64,000 nt of DNA from JAABQG01 sp963726365 (GTDB lineage: Bacteria > Pseudomonadota > Gammaproteobacteria > Burkholderiales > Burkholderiaceae_C). Location: positions 124,001-188,000 of the forward strand of contig CAVSCI010000003.1 in assembly GCA_963726365.1 (NCBI GenBank). The letters run 5' to 3'. This document shows, one piece after another, positions 9,553-18,459 of this stretch (position 1 is the first letter of the stretch; each line of letters begins with the position of its first letter). Under the pieces are notes generated by a model, which searched no databases, was not told the DNA's origin, and was given only the letters and a program-made list of their open reading frames with translations. A program made the position numbers and the translations under genes.

Positions 9553-11082
9553 ATGTCTGACACCCATTTCCTGATCCTCCTGGCCGTTGCGATCCTCATC
9601 GCCGGGCTGCAACTCATCGTATTGCTGCGCAAGCCCCGCATCGAGCTCCCGCCGGAGCTGCTCGCGCAGCTTCAGCGGCTGGAGCAGCAGGGTCAGGCGA
9701 CCCGCATGGAGGTGGCCAAGAACGACGGCGCGCTCGACGGCATGGCGAACCAGTTGCAGGGCTTCACCCAGGCGACCAGCCGCAGCCTGGAGGCGGTGCG
9801 CCAGACGGTGGACGAGAAGCTGGCCCAGGCGGTGAATGAGTCGCGCACCGGCCGCACCGAACTGCTGGCCGCCTTCGCCGCGTTCGAGGCCCAGCTGGCG
9901 CAGCGGCTGGCGGCACTGGACGCGGCCCAGAGCCTGGCGCTGAGCAGCTTTCGCACCGAACTTACCGGCACGCTGGGCACCATGTCGGGCGCCCTGCAGC
10001 GACCAGCTCGAAGGCAACGGCAACCAGATCCGCAACCAGTTCACGGTGTTGCAGGAAGCGATGTCGCAGCAGATCGCTCGCTGGTGCAGGGCACACAGCA
10101 AAATGCCGAGCAGTTGCGCACCGTGCTCAACGAGCGGCTCACGGCGATCCAGGCCGACAACACCGCCAAGCTGGAGGAAATGCGCCGTACCGTCGACGAG
10201 AAACTGCACGCCACGCTGGAGCAGCGCCTGGGCGAATCGTTCAAGCTGGTCAGCGACCGGCTGGAGCAGGTGCACAAGGGCCTGGGCGAGATGCAGACGC
10301 TGGCCGGCAGCGTGGGCGACCTGAAACGCGTGATGACCAACGTGAAGTCGCGTGGCACCTGGGGCGAGGTGCAGCTCGGCGCCATCATCGACAACGTGCT
10401 CACGCCCGACCAGTACGCGAAGAACGTCAAGACCGTGCCCGGCAGCGACGAACTGGTGGAGTTCGCGATCCGCCTGCCAGGCAAGCACGACGAACACCCG
10501 GTCTGGCTGCCGATCGACTCCAAGTACCCGGTGGAACACTACCAGCGCCTGATGGACGCGCAGGACACGGCCGACAAGGGCGCCATCGCATCGGCGGGCA
10601 ATGCCTTCGAGGCCTCGATCCGCTTCGAGGCGAAGAAAATTTTCAGCAAATACGTCTCGCCGCCGCACACCACCGACTTCGCCATCCTGTACCTGCCCAC
10701 CGAAGGCCTGTTCGCCGAGACCCTGCGCCGCCCCGGCCTGCTGGAAGCGCTGCAGAACGATTGCCGCGTGATGGTCACCGGCCCGGCCAACCTGGCGGCG
10801 ATGCTCAACAGCCTGCAGATGGGCTTCAAGACGCTGGCCATCGAGCGGCGCTCGTCCGAGGTCTGGAGCCTGCTGGGCCAGGTGAAGAACGAGTTCGCCA
10901 AGTTCGGCGACGTGGTCGAGGCCACGAAGAAGTCGATCGACGCGGCGGCGCGCAAGTTCGACGAGGTCGGCACCCGCACGCGTGCCATCCAGCGCAAGCT
11001 GCGCGACGTGCAGGACTTGCCGGCGCCTGCTGCGGACGATCTTCCTGCCCTGCCGCTGCAGCCCCTGATGGATGACGAGTAG
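9553..11082 (+). CDS. rmuC: DNA recombination protein RmuC (copy B)
   Basis: A second rmuC of the same 509-residue length and domain order as the copy at 5884. The N-terminal anchor differs at several residues. Between about 9997 and 10079 the two copies differ by a +1 (CTGCAGCGACC versus CTGCGCGACC) and a -1 (ATCGCTCGC versus ATCGCTTCGC) change. As a result about 27 residues of the coiled-coil (around 149-176) are read in a shifted frame before the original frame resumes at SLVQGTQQ. The nuclease-like domain is unaffected. Either the shifted segment is tolerated in the coiled-coil or both indels are sequence errors. Confidence 0.92.
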   Translation: MSDTHFLILLAVAILIAGLQLIVLLRKPRIELPPELLAQLQRLEQQGQATRMEVAKNDGALDGMANQLQGFTQATSRSLEAVRQTVDEKLAQAVNESRTGRTELLAAFAAFEAQLAQRLAALDAAQSLALSSFRTELTGTLGTMSGALQRPARRQRQPDPQPVHGVAGSDVAADRSLVQGTQQNAEQLRTVLNERLTAIQADNTAKLEEMRRTVDEKLHATLEQRLGESFKLVSDRLEQVHKGLGEMQTLAGSVGDLKRVMTNVKSRGTWGEVQLGAIIDNVLTPDQYAKNVKTVPGSDELVEFAIRLPGKHDEHPVWLPIDSKYPVEHYQRLMDAQDTADKGAIASAGNAFEASIRFEAKKIFSKYVSPPHTTDFAILYLPTEGLFAETLRRPGLLEALQNDCRVMVTGPANLAAMLNSLQMGFKTLAIERRSSEVWSLLGQVKNEFAKFGDVVEATKKSIDAAARKFDEVGTRTRAIQRKLRDVQDLPAPAADDLPALPLQPLMDDE

Positions 11083-12259
11083 CCTGAATGCGCCGCTGGC
11101 CCGCCTGATCGCGGGGCAGATCTGCATCCATGCCTGCATGGCAGGTATGCGCATGGCCACGCCGCTGCTGGCGCTGGACCAAGGCTACAGCGCGGCGGCC
11201 GTCGGGGTGCTGCTGGCGCTGTTCGCGCTGACCCAGGTGTTTCTGGCACTGCCGGCGGGCCGCTTCACCGACCGGCATGGCTTGAAGCGGCCGATGGCCT
11301 GGAGCGTGGCCATGGCTTTTGCCGGTGCGGCGCTGGCGGTGGCTTTCCCGCTATTTCCGGTGCTGTGCGTGAGTGCGCTGATGACCGGCGGCGCCACCGG
11401 TGTGGCGGTGATCGCCCTGCAGCGCCATGTGGGGCGGGCGGCCGGCAATCCGACGCAACTCAAGCAGGTGTTTGGCTGGCTGTCGATCGGGCCGGCGGTG
11501 TCGAACTTCATCGGGCCCTTCGCCGCGGGCCTGCTGATCGACCATGCGGGCCCGAGCGCAGGCTCGCTGGTCGGCTACCAGGCGGCCTTTGCCCTGATGG
11601 CCGTGCTCTCGCTGGTCACCTGGGTCTGGGTGCGCCACACCCGCGAGCTTGCGCCCGTCGCGTCGGTCGCCGGTGCCGCCAGGCCGCGCGTGCGGGACCT
11701 GCTGCGCCAGCCGATGATGGGTCGCCTGCTGCTGGTGAACTGGCTGCTGGCATCGTGCTGGGATGTGCACACCTTTGTCGTGCCGATCCTGGGCCACGAG
11801 CGCGGCTTCAGTGCTTCGGTGATCGGATCGATCCTCGGTGCCTTTGCCATCGCCGCCGCCGTGATCCGGGTGTTCCTGCCGATGCTGGCCGCGCACCTGC
11901 GAGAGTGGGTGGTGGTGTCATCGGCCATGGCGATCACGGCGCTGCTTTTTGCCGTCTACCCGCTGATGCCCTCGGCCCTGACCATGGGCCTGTGCTCGGT
12001 GCTGCTCGGGCTGACGCTGGGCTCGGTGCAGCCCATGATCATGAGCACCCTGCACCAGATCACACCGCCGCACCGCCAGGGCGAGGCGCTGGCGCTGCGG
12101 CTGATGTCGATCAACGCCTCCAGCGTGCTGATGCCGCTGCTGTTCGGCAGCGCCGGCGCGGTGATCGGGGTTAGCGGCTTGTTCTGGATCGTCGGTGCAG
12201 CCGTGGGTGCGGGGGTGCGTCCGGCGTGGCGGCTGCGGCCACCGGGCCACCGGAGGTGA
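11072..12259 (+). CDS. MFS permease (intact copy B)
   Basis: A 395-residue major facilitator superfamily transporter overlapping the end of rmuC copy B by 11 bp. About twelve hydrophobic segments are visible, with the loop 2-3 signature GRFTDRHGLKRPMAW near residue 65 and a repeat of the two six-helix halves around the cytoplasmic stretch near 190-215. It resembles drug/metabolite efflux permeases, but the substrate is unknown. The last residues (AWRLRPPGHRR) may be slightly altered by a nearby error. It ends 1 bp before the stop of the convergent minus-strand frame. Confidence 0.88.
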   Translation: MTSSLNAPLARLIAGQICIHACMAGMRMATPLLALDQGYSAAAVGVLLALFALTQVFLALPAGRFTDRHGLKRPMAWSVAMAFAGAALAVAFPLFPVLCVSALMTGGATGVAVIALQRHVGRAAGNPTQLKQVFGWLSIGPAVSNFIGPFAAGLLIDHAGPSAGSLVGYQAAFALMAVLSLVTWVWVRHTRELAPVASVAGAARPRVRDLLRQPMMGRLLLVNWLLASCWDVHTFVVPILGHERGFSASVIGSILGAFAIAAAVIRVFLPMLAAHLREWVVVSSAMAITALLFAVYPLMPSALTMGLCSVLLGLTLGSVQPMIMSTLHQITPPHRQGEALALRLMSINASSVLMPLLFGSAGAVIGVSGLFWIVGAAVGAGVRPAWRLRPPGHRR

Positions 12260-12499
12260 TCAGCCGGCCTTTTTCTGCATCAGTGCCAGTTGCCGAGCCT
12301 GTTTCAGGCGCGCCGCGGTCCCGTTGGGCACTTCCTGAAGTCCCTGCGTCAAATGCTTCACGATCCTGCGCGCATAGCAATCGATGACTTTTCCGGGGCC
12401 GACAACCCGTTGGTAATCCCGTGGGGCGACGTCCATCCCAAGTGCGCTGTCAACGCAACGGGTGTTACCTGCGAGGGATTGCGGCGACTTCATTCGCAT
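12260..12499 (-). CDS. Short protein, possibly a DUF3619-type fragment
   Basis: A 79-residue frame. The C-terminal 40 residues, with the pattern YARRIVKHL...GTAARLKQARQLAL, look like the N-terminal region of the Burkholderiales DUF3619 family (small membrane-associated proteins encoded next to ECF sigma factors). The following transmembrane part is absent. It may be a degraded remnant. It abuts the MFS stop in convergent orientation. I do not recognise a function, and the true start could be the internal Met at residue 22. Confidence 0.3.
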   Translation of the reverse strand: MRMKSPQSLAGNTRCVDSALGMDVAPRDYQRVVGPGKVIDCYARRIVKHLTQGLQEVPNGTAARLKQARQLALMQKKAG

Positions 12500-12610
12500 T
12501 TATGAGTTATGAGTTGCCTTTGTGATGCGCGGCCATGGGTCGTCGGAAACGGGGCAATTTTTGAGCGGGTGGGGGAAATATCAGAATCGGCTGTAGACGG
12601 GGTTTGCCGG

Positions 12611-12778
12611 TCATGAGTGAGCAGCTTGTTGGTTTGTTGGCCGCAACGGTGTAGCGGCGTCAGAGCGAACCGATGCGGTGGAGGCCCTCCGCTCAAGGGT
12701 CAAGTTCCATAGGTAGGCGCCGGCAACGACGTCAAACACGACTCCTGCCGCCAATGTGAGGTAGAGGACTGTTTTCAT
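12611..12778 (-). CDS. Possible small single-pass membrane peptide
   Basis: A 55-residue frame starting at the ATG complementary to 12776-12778. Residues 3-28 form one strong hydrophobic segment (YLTLAAGVVFDVVAGAYLW), followed by a short basic, polar tail. The segment shows the shape of a small inner-membrane peptide. No clear ribosome-binding site is seen. It is divergent from the OmpA-like lipoprotein, and the two ATTTGNNCAAAT palindromes lie in between, so it could share that control. Apart from this frame and the palindromes I see nothing definite between 12500 and 13001. Confidence 0.3.
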   Translation of the reverse strand: MKTVLYLTLAAGVVFDVVAGAYLWNLTLERRASTASVRSDAATPLRPTNQQAAHS

Positions 12779-12805
12779 TTCGCAAAGCACGATGGGTTCG
12801 AATTG

Positions 12806-12817
12806 GTTTGTACAAAT
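12806..12817. promoter_or_regulatory. ATTTGNNCAAAT-type palindrome, site 1
   Basis: GTTTGTACAAAT has one mismatch to the 5-2-5 palindrome found at 12845, 16010 and 19259. It lies about 190 bp upstream of the lipoprotein start. The centre-to-centre distance to site 2 is 39 bp. A dimeric winged-helix regulator such as the MarR protein at 19363 is a reasonable candidate binder (inference). Confidence 0.5.
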
Positions 12818-12844
12818 CTATTATTTCGGTCATACTGCAATAGG

Positions 12845-12856
12845 ATTTGGACAAAT
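12845..12856. promoter_or_regulatory. ATTTGNNCAAAT palindrome, site 2
   Basis: ATTTGGACAAAT has perfect half-sites and lies 146 bp upstream of the lipoprotein start at 13002. It shares the palindrome with the trehalose promoter region and the marR leader. Confidence 0.55.
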
Positions 12857-13001
12857 GTAATCGGGAAAACCCTCCCGGGAATCCTTTCTTCTGGATCCGG
12901 TTGCCCTCCCCGATGCCTGTGGCTGAACTGTCCCGTCCGGGATCAGGACGTCCACCTACCCTGATCGTTTCGCGATTGACTAAAAACCAGGAGACTTGAC
13001 C

Positions 13002-13558
13002 ATGACCCTTGCCAGAGCCAGCGTGATGTTTATTTGTGGCGCAACCCTGCTTGCCGCCTGCAGCACGACCCCGACGACAGTCCCAGGTGCTCCAACGAGT
13101 CCCGTCGCAACATCCGCGACGGCGGCCGGCGGCATTGGGTCGGCGAACACCAGACCCGCGCCAGAGTCCGCGACTGAAAGCTGGAATCGTTAAGTCCTCA
13201 TCTTGACCCAAAGAGTGCGATTTCGACGGACCGGAGCGTGTATTTTGATTTTGACAATTACACCGTCAAGCCGGAGTACATCAAGACGCTCGACAGGCAT
13301 GGCAAATACCTGGCGGGAACACCCGGCTTGGCAATCAAGATTGAGGGGCATACGGACGAGCGGGGTGGCTCGGAATACAACCTGGCGCTGGGCCAGAGGC
13401 GCGCCGAATCGGTATTGCGTGCGCTGAAGGTCTATGGTGTCAAGGATTCACAGATGGAAGCCATCAGCTGGGGCAAGACCAAGCCCCGGGCAACGGGCCA
13501 CGATGAAGCTTCTCTTGCCGAGAACAGGCGCGCCGATCTGGTGTATCCCGTGAAGTGA
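13002..13558 (+). CDS. OmpA-family (Pal-like) lipoprotein, interrupted by a frameshift
   Basis: The N-terminal part (13002-13193) has a lipoprotein signal with lipobox LLAACS, followed by a Thr/Pro/Ala-rich linker. The C-terminal part continues in another frame and contains the OmpA/Pal peptidoglycan-binding domain: SVYFDFDNYTVKPEY, GHTDERGGSEYNLALG with its diaminopimelate-binding Asp/Arg, and RRAESVLRAL. The downstream frame is open from 13178, so a single-base indel between 13178 and 13193 joins the two into a protein of about 185 residues. A good ribosome-binding site (AGGAG at 12989) precedes the ATG at 13002. The product would tether the outer membrane to peptidoglycan. The upstream palindromes suggest shared control with the trehalose genes. 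Confidence 0.75.
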
Positions 13559-13669
13559 TCCAGTGCCTCATCCCGCAGTTGGTCGTGATCGCAGAGCTTC
13601 ACCTACCGAGATCCCGCTTCCCGGACGAGAAGGGGAGGCGATCGGACGCCAGACCCACGGGGAATTGGA

Positions 13670-13987
13670 TCAGACGCCCCAGACAACATCCTTGCCCGCT
13701 CCAGCGCTGAGTCGTAGCAAGTCAAGGAACGGGGCCGCACGCTGGCTAAGCATGACACCATCCCCTTCGACCTCATCTTCTTCTATAACGCCGCTTCTGA
13801 CCTGGGCCTGAGCAGTCTCGTGAGCGGCCACGGCCGCCTGAATTGCCGCGATGGCAGCAGGAATTTGTTCGACCGTGATGATGCCTTGAGCTGAAGGGCC
13901 CTTGCCGATGAGGGTAAGCATCTGATTGCCGCTGGCTTCCAGCATGATGACGGTTGCCGCAGCCTGAGACTTGAATTTGTAAAGCAT
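13670..13987 (-). CDS. DUF1840 family protein
   Basis: A 105-residue small protein starting MLYKFKSQAAATVIMLEASG, the characteristic opening of DUF1840, a family found mainly in Burkholderiales. The middle (IITVEQIPAAIAAIQAAV) also fits. It is cytoplasmic with no known function. A strong ribosome-binding site (aaggagcgag on the minus strand) precedes the start. It lies immediately downstream of the GH15 gene on the same strand (148 bp away) and may be co-transcribed with it or have its own promoter. Confidence 0.85.
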   Translation of the reverse strand: MLYKFKSQAAATVIMLEASGNQMLTLIGKGPSAQGIITVEQIPAAIAAIQAAVAAHETAQAQVRSGVIEEDEVEGDGVMLSQRAAPFLDLLRLSAGAGKDVVWGV

Positions 13988-14135
13988 GACTCGCTCCTTG
14001 TTTAACCAGTTAGGGATGGTGTCCGGACTTCCTGATTGTGCGCGTCCAGAAAGCGCTTAATGCATCGCCGGATGCGACGATCCAATTGCGATCGCAGGAG
14101 GTAAAGGCAGGATCCGCAGGGTTGTCCGACTGAAT

Positions 14136-15954
14136 TCACACCGCACTGTCCCACGGCGCCGACAGGCGCACCGCGCCGTTGATGATGCCGACCATGGAGT
14201 AGGTCTGCGGAAAGTTGCCCCAGAGTTCACCGGTGACCGGATCGAGATCTTCGCTGAGCAGGCCCATTTTGTTGCGCCGTGCCAGCAGGGCCTCGAAAGC
14301 CTCGCGCGCCTCCTCGCGCCGGCCAATGCGCGCCAGCGCGTCGACGCGCCAGAAAGAGCAGACATTGAAGGCAGTCTGCGGGCGGCCAAAGTCATCCTCG
14401 GCCTCGTAGCGGCGCATGAACGCGCCGTCGCACAGCGAGCGTTCCAGCGCCTGCACCGTGCTCACGAAGCGCGGGTCCTGCGGCGGCAGGAAACCCACCT
14501 CAGCCATCAGCAGCACACTGGCGTCCAGGTCGCGCCCGCCCAGGCTTTCGACGAAGGCCTGGCGCTCGTCGCTCCAGGCGTGCTGCAGGATGTTCCCGCG
14601 AATCACCTCCGCCCGCTGCTGCCACAGGCTGGCGCGCTCTGGCAAGCCCAGCACCACGGCGATGCGCGCCAGCCGGTCGCAGGCGGCCCAGCACATCAGC
14701 GCCGAGGAGGTGTGCACCCGCGCGCGGGTGCGCAGCTCCCAGATGCCGGCGTCTGGCTGGTCGTGCAGCCGCCAGGCCTGCTCGCCCATCACTTCGAGGG
14801 CCGCGAAGTCGGCGTGGTCGCCGCGCACCAGGAGGCGGTGGTCATGAAAGGCCTGGGCCGCGCCAAGCACGACGCTGCCATAGACGTCATGCTGGAAATG
14901 CTCCTGCGCCTGGTTGCCCACGCGCACCGGGCCCATGCCACGGTAGCCGCCGGCATGCGCGACGATGGATTCGGGCAACGAGCGCTCCAGCCCGATCCCG
15001 TAGAGCGGCTGCACGTGGCCGCCCTCGGCGCCGCGCACCACGTTGTACAGCCAGTGCAGGTAGCTCTCCATCGTCCCGACCTCGGCCAGGCTGTTGAGCG
15101 CGCGCACCACGAAGAAAGCGTCACGCAGCCAGCAGTATCGGTAGTCCCAGTTGCGTCCGCTGTGGGGCGCCTCGGGAATGCTGGTCGTCATGGCTGCGAC
15201 GATGGCGCCGGTTTCCTCATATTGGCAGAGCTTGAGCGTGATGGCGGCGCGGATCACGGCGTCCTGCCACTCCAGCGGCACCGCCAGGCGGCGCGTCCAG
15301 TGCCGCCAGTACAGCGCGGTCTGTTCCTCGAATTCGCGCGCCGTCTCCTCGATGCCGCCGGCCAGCGTCTCATCGGGTCCGAGCAGCAGGCTGACCGGTG
15401 CCTGCAGCGTGAACCAGGTGCCTTCGATCAGGTAGGTCAGGGGCACGCTGGTGTTCAGCCGCAGGGTGCAGCCCGGCAGGACGTAACGCAGATGGTGGCT
15501 GCCCCGGGTCAGCGTCGGCGGCGTGGCGCCCCAGTCCCCGCTGGGGCGCACCACGAAGCGCACCCGCGGATGCCCGGCAAGCGGGCGCACGCGCCGCACC
15601 AGCTGGGCCGGGCGGAATACGCGGTCACGGGTGCAGGAAGCGCGGCGCGAAGTCCACCAGTTCGATCCCCTGGCCGCTGGCGTCCCACAGCTGGGTGCGC
15701 ACGATCGCGGTGCCGGGGTCATAGGCCTGCTCGACCCGGGCCAGGCCTTCGAGTTCGACCGTCATGGCGCCGTCCAGCGGCAATCCGTCGCCGCTGCGCA
15801 GCAAGGCGTCGAACACCGGTGGACTGTCGAAGCGCGGCATGCAGCACCAGACGATGCTGCCGCCCTGGTCGACCAACGCGCTCACCGTGCAATTGCCGAT
15901 CGGCGCCAGTTCCAGAGTCGCGGGCTCGAGGCGTGAGGGGGGCAATGGGGTCAT
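14136..15954 (-). CDS. Glycoside hydrolase family 15 (glucoamylase/trehalase-like), frameshifted
   Basis: About 605 residues. The N-terminal beta-sandwich part (TLELAPIGNCTVSALVDQGGS, CMPRFDSPPVFDALL) is in one frame and the (alpha/alpha)6 barrel in another. The shift is one extra C near 15627 (CACCCGTGAC for CACCGTGAC). GH15 landmarks are RNWDYRYCWLRDAFF near residue 268 and FNVCSFWRVDALARIG near 540. The family hydrolyses alpha-glucosides; in bacteria several members act on trehalose. Being divergent from the trehalose-6-P synthase with a shared palindrome between them, a role in trehalose or maltodextrin turnover is the best guess. No signal peptide is seen, so it is probably cytoplasmic. 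Confidence 0.85.
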
Positions 15955-16006
15955 GAAACAAACCTTCCGGGATGTGGGCGCGTGGGTGCAAAATAAAAGC
16001 CTGCGT

Positions 16007-16024
16007 TATATTTGTACAAATATA
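16007..16024. promoter_or_regulatory. Perfect 18-bp palindrome between GH15 and otsA
   Basis: TATATTTGTACAAATATA is fully self-complementary and contains the ATTTGNNCAAAT core. It lies 53 bp from the GH15 start (minus) and 63 bp from the otsA start (plus), so one operator could control both divergent promoters. Confidence 0.6.
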
Positions 16025-16086
16025 CAAGGAAACTTGATGGAACTTCCAAAGCCCTCCCATCATGACCTCGGGGTCGTGGGCCGTCC

Positions 16087-18431
16087 ATGAATTTGAAGAC
16101 CGTCCCCCTTCAGTTGAGGTTCCTGCTGCCACTGGCGGTGACGCTGATTGCCGCCGCCTACGTCGCTGCACCCCTGATGGACCAGGTCACGCTGCGCTGG
16201 TTCAGCCGCGACCTGAACAGCCGCGGCGTCCTCGTGGCCAACGCGTTGTCCGACTCCCTGGCCGAGGCCTTGTTGTCGAACAAGGCGACACGTCTCCAAC
16301 TCCTGTTCGACCGCACTTCGCAGGACGAACGGCTTTTCGCCATCGGCTTGTGCAATCCCGAAGGGAGGTTGCTGCAGAAGACGGACCGCTTTCCAGCCAG
16401 CCTGTCCTGCGCCGGCGCGCTGGAGCTCTCTTCGCACGCGGAACCCACGCTGGCGTTGACGGGTGGGCAGGTGCTGGTCGGTGTCCACGAGGTGATGGGA
16501 CAGCGGCCCGCAGCGCCGCGCGCCGTCGATCCGGCGCCGGGCGTGTTGCCCGACGAAGCCCTCGCGGCCCTTGAAAAGAAGCCGCCGGCCGAACCGGCTC
16601 AGGAGCCGCCGGCGTTGCTCGGGCGCCTCGTGCTGCTGCACGACCTGAGCTTCATCGACCGGCGCAGCCAGGACACGCGGCGCTACCTGATCGGGCTGAT
16701 TGCGGCCCTCGGATTCGTCATCGCGGTGATCACGGTGGTCGTCGCCCAGTTGAGCTGGCGCGGCTGGGTCAACGGGGCGCGCGCCATCATGCGCGGCGAA
16801 GGCCTGCTCAGCCCCTTGATGCCGGCCCCGGAGCTGGCACCTTTTGCGGCTGACCTGCGCGCCCGACTGCGCGATCTCGAGGACGAATACCGGCGCTCCC
16901 AGGGCCCCGAGGCCGAGTGGACCGCGGAGCGGCTGCGCGCCTTGCTGCGCACGCAACTCAGCGGCGACCAGGTCATCGTGGTGTCCAACCGGGAACCCTA
17001 TATCCATGAGCGCACCGAAGGCGGCGTGGAGGTCAAGCGGCCCGCCAGCGGGCTGGTGACTGCGGTGGAGCCGGTGATGCGGGCCTGTTCCGGCACCTGG
17101 ATCGCCCACGGCAGCGGCAGCGCCGACCGCGAGGTGGTGGACGTGCGCGACCGCGTGCTGGTGCCGCCGGGTCAGGACGACTACTGGTTGCGTCGGGTCT
17201 GGCTGACACCGCAGGAGGAGCAGGGCTATTACTACGGGTTTGCCAACGAAGGCCTGTGGCCGCTTGTGCCACGTGGCGCATGTGCGCCCGGTGTTTCGCG
17301 AGTCGGACTGGGAGGCATACAGCGCCGTCAACCAGCGCTTTGCCGACGCGGTGATCGCCGAGGCGCGCGGCGAAGACCCGGTCGTTCTGGTGCAGGACTA
17401 CCACTTCGCGCTGCTGCCCGCCATGATCCGCGAGAAGCTGCCGCAGGCCACCATCCTGACCTTCTGGCACATTCCCTGGCCCAACCCGGAGTCGTTCGGC
17501 ATCTGCCCGTGGCGCCGGGAAATCCTGCAGGGCATGCTGGGCAGCACGATTCTCGGCTTTCACACCCGTTTCCACTGCAAGAATTTCATCGAGACCGTCG
17601 ACCGCTACCTGGAGGCGCGGATCGAGCACGAGCATTCGACCATCGCCTTCCAGGAAAAGGAAACCCTGGTCGAGAGCTATCCGATTTCCATCGAGTGGCC
17701 GGATGAGGCGGAGGTGGCGCGCTGGGAGCCGGTGGAGGAATGCCGCCGCCGCGTGATTGATGCGGCTGGATTTGCCGGCCGACGTCTGTCTGGCGGTGGG
17801 CGTGGACCGCTTCGACTACACCAAGGGCATTCTGGAGCGGCTGAACGCGGTCGAACGGCTGCTGGAGAAGTGGCCGTCGTGGATCGGTCGCTTTGTCTTC
17901 GTGCAGGTGGCTGCGCCGACGCGAGGTGCCCTCGACGAATACCGCAGCTTCCAGGAGCGCGTTCAGCGGACCACGGAGCGCATCAACGCGCGCTTTGGCC
18001 GGCCGGGCTACCAACCGGTGCATCTTCTGGCGCAGCACCATGAGCATGACGCCGTGTTCGAGCTTTTCCGCGCCGCCAACATCTGCGTCGTGACCAGCCT
18101 GCACGATGGCATGAACCTCGTCTGCAAGGAGTTCATCGCCGCGCGCGACGACCTGCAGGGCGTGCTCGTGCTGAGCCGCTTTGCCGGCGCCGCACGCGAA
18201 CTGGCGGAGGCGCTGATCGTCAATCCCTACCATGTGGAAGAGACCGCCGACGCCCTGCACCGCGCGGCCACCATGCCGGCCGCGGAGCAGCGCGAGCGCA
18301 TGGCCAGTTTGCGCAGCACGGTGCGCGAGTTCAATGTGTTTCGCTGGGCGGGCCGCATGCTGGCCGATGCCGGGCGCTGGCGCCAGCGGGCCCGCATCGA
18401 GGCCCGGGTGCGGCGCTCGGGCCGGGACTGA
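16087..18431 (+). CDS. otsA: Trehalose-6-phosphate synthase (GT20) with N-terminal membrane sensor-like domain, two frameshifts
   Basis: About 780 residues when the frames are joined. Residues about 11-31 and 200-222 are transmembrane helices enclosing a periplasmic domain of about 170 residues, a topology usual for signal receptors. The cytoplasmic GT20 domain starts near residue 290 (QVIVVSNREPY). It includes QDYHFALLPAMIR, FWHIPWPNPESFG, VGVDRFDYTKGI and DGMNLVCKEFIAAR. Frame breaks are at about 17258 (CCGCTTGTGCC for CCGCTGTGCC) and about 17756. The enzyme joins UDP-glucose and glucose-6-P. The otsB gene follows within 30 bp, and a shared palindrome lies upstream. Confidence 0.85.
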
Positions 18432-18459
18432 TCGACTCTCGATGGAGGCGACAAGCAGG

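Larger units (their letters stand above)
8494..12160 (+). repeat. Tandem duplication of about 3.66 kb, copy B
   Basis: This is the second unit of the duplication. Base 8494 aligns with 4831, and the shared sequence runs to about 12160, where the intact MFS gene continues past the point at which copy A ends. The join (8491-8494) has no long shared sequence, only two extra bases (CG) between the partners. Confidence 0.9.

Noticed and set aside
8287..11160. A 957-codon open frame on the minus strand across the duplication
   Set aside because: It is antisense to the dehydrogenase remnant and rmuC copy B, is low in complexity with His/Gln/Arg bias typical of antisense GC-rich frames, and matches a similar antisense frame opposite copy A.
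12790..12830. tRNA-like GGTTCGAAT in the spacer before the lipoprotein
   Set aside because: No acceptor stem, anticodon arm or D arm can be folded around it.
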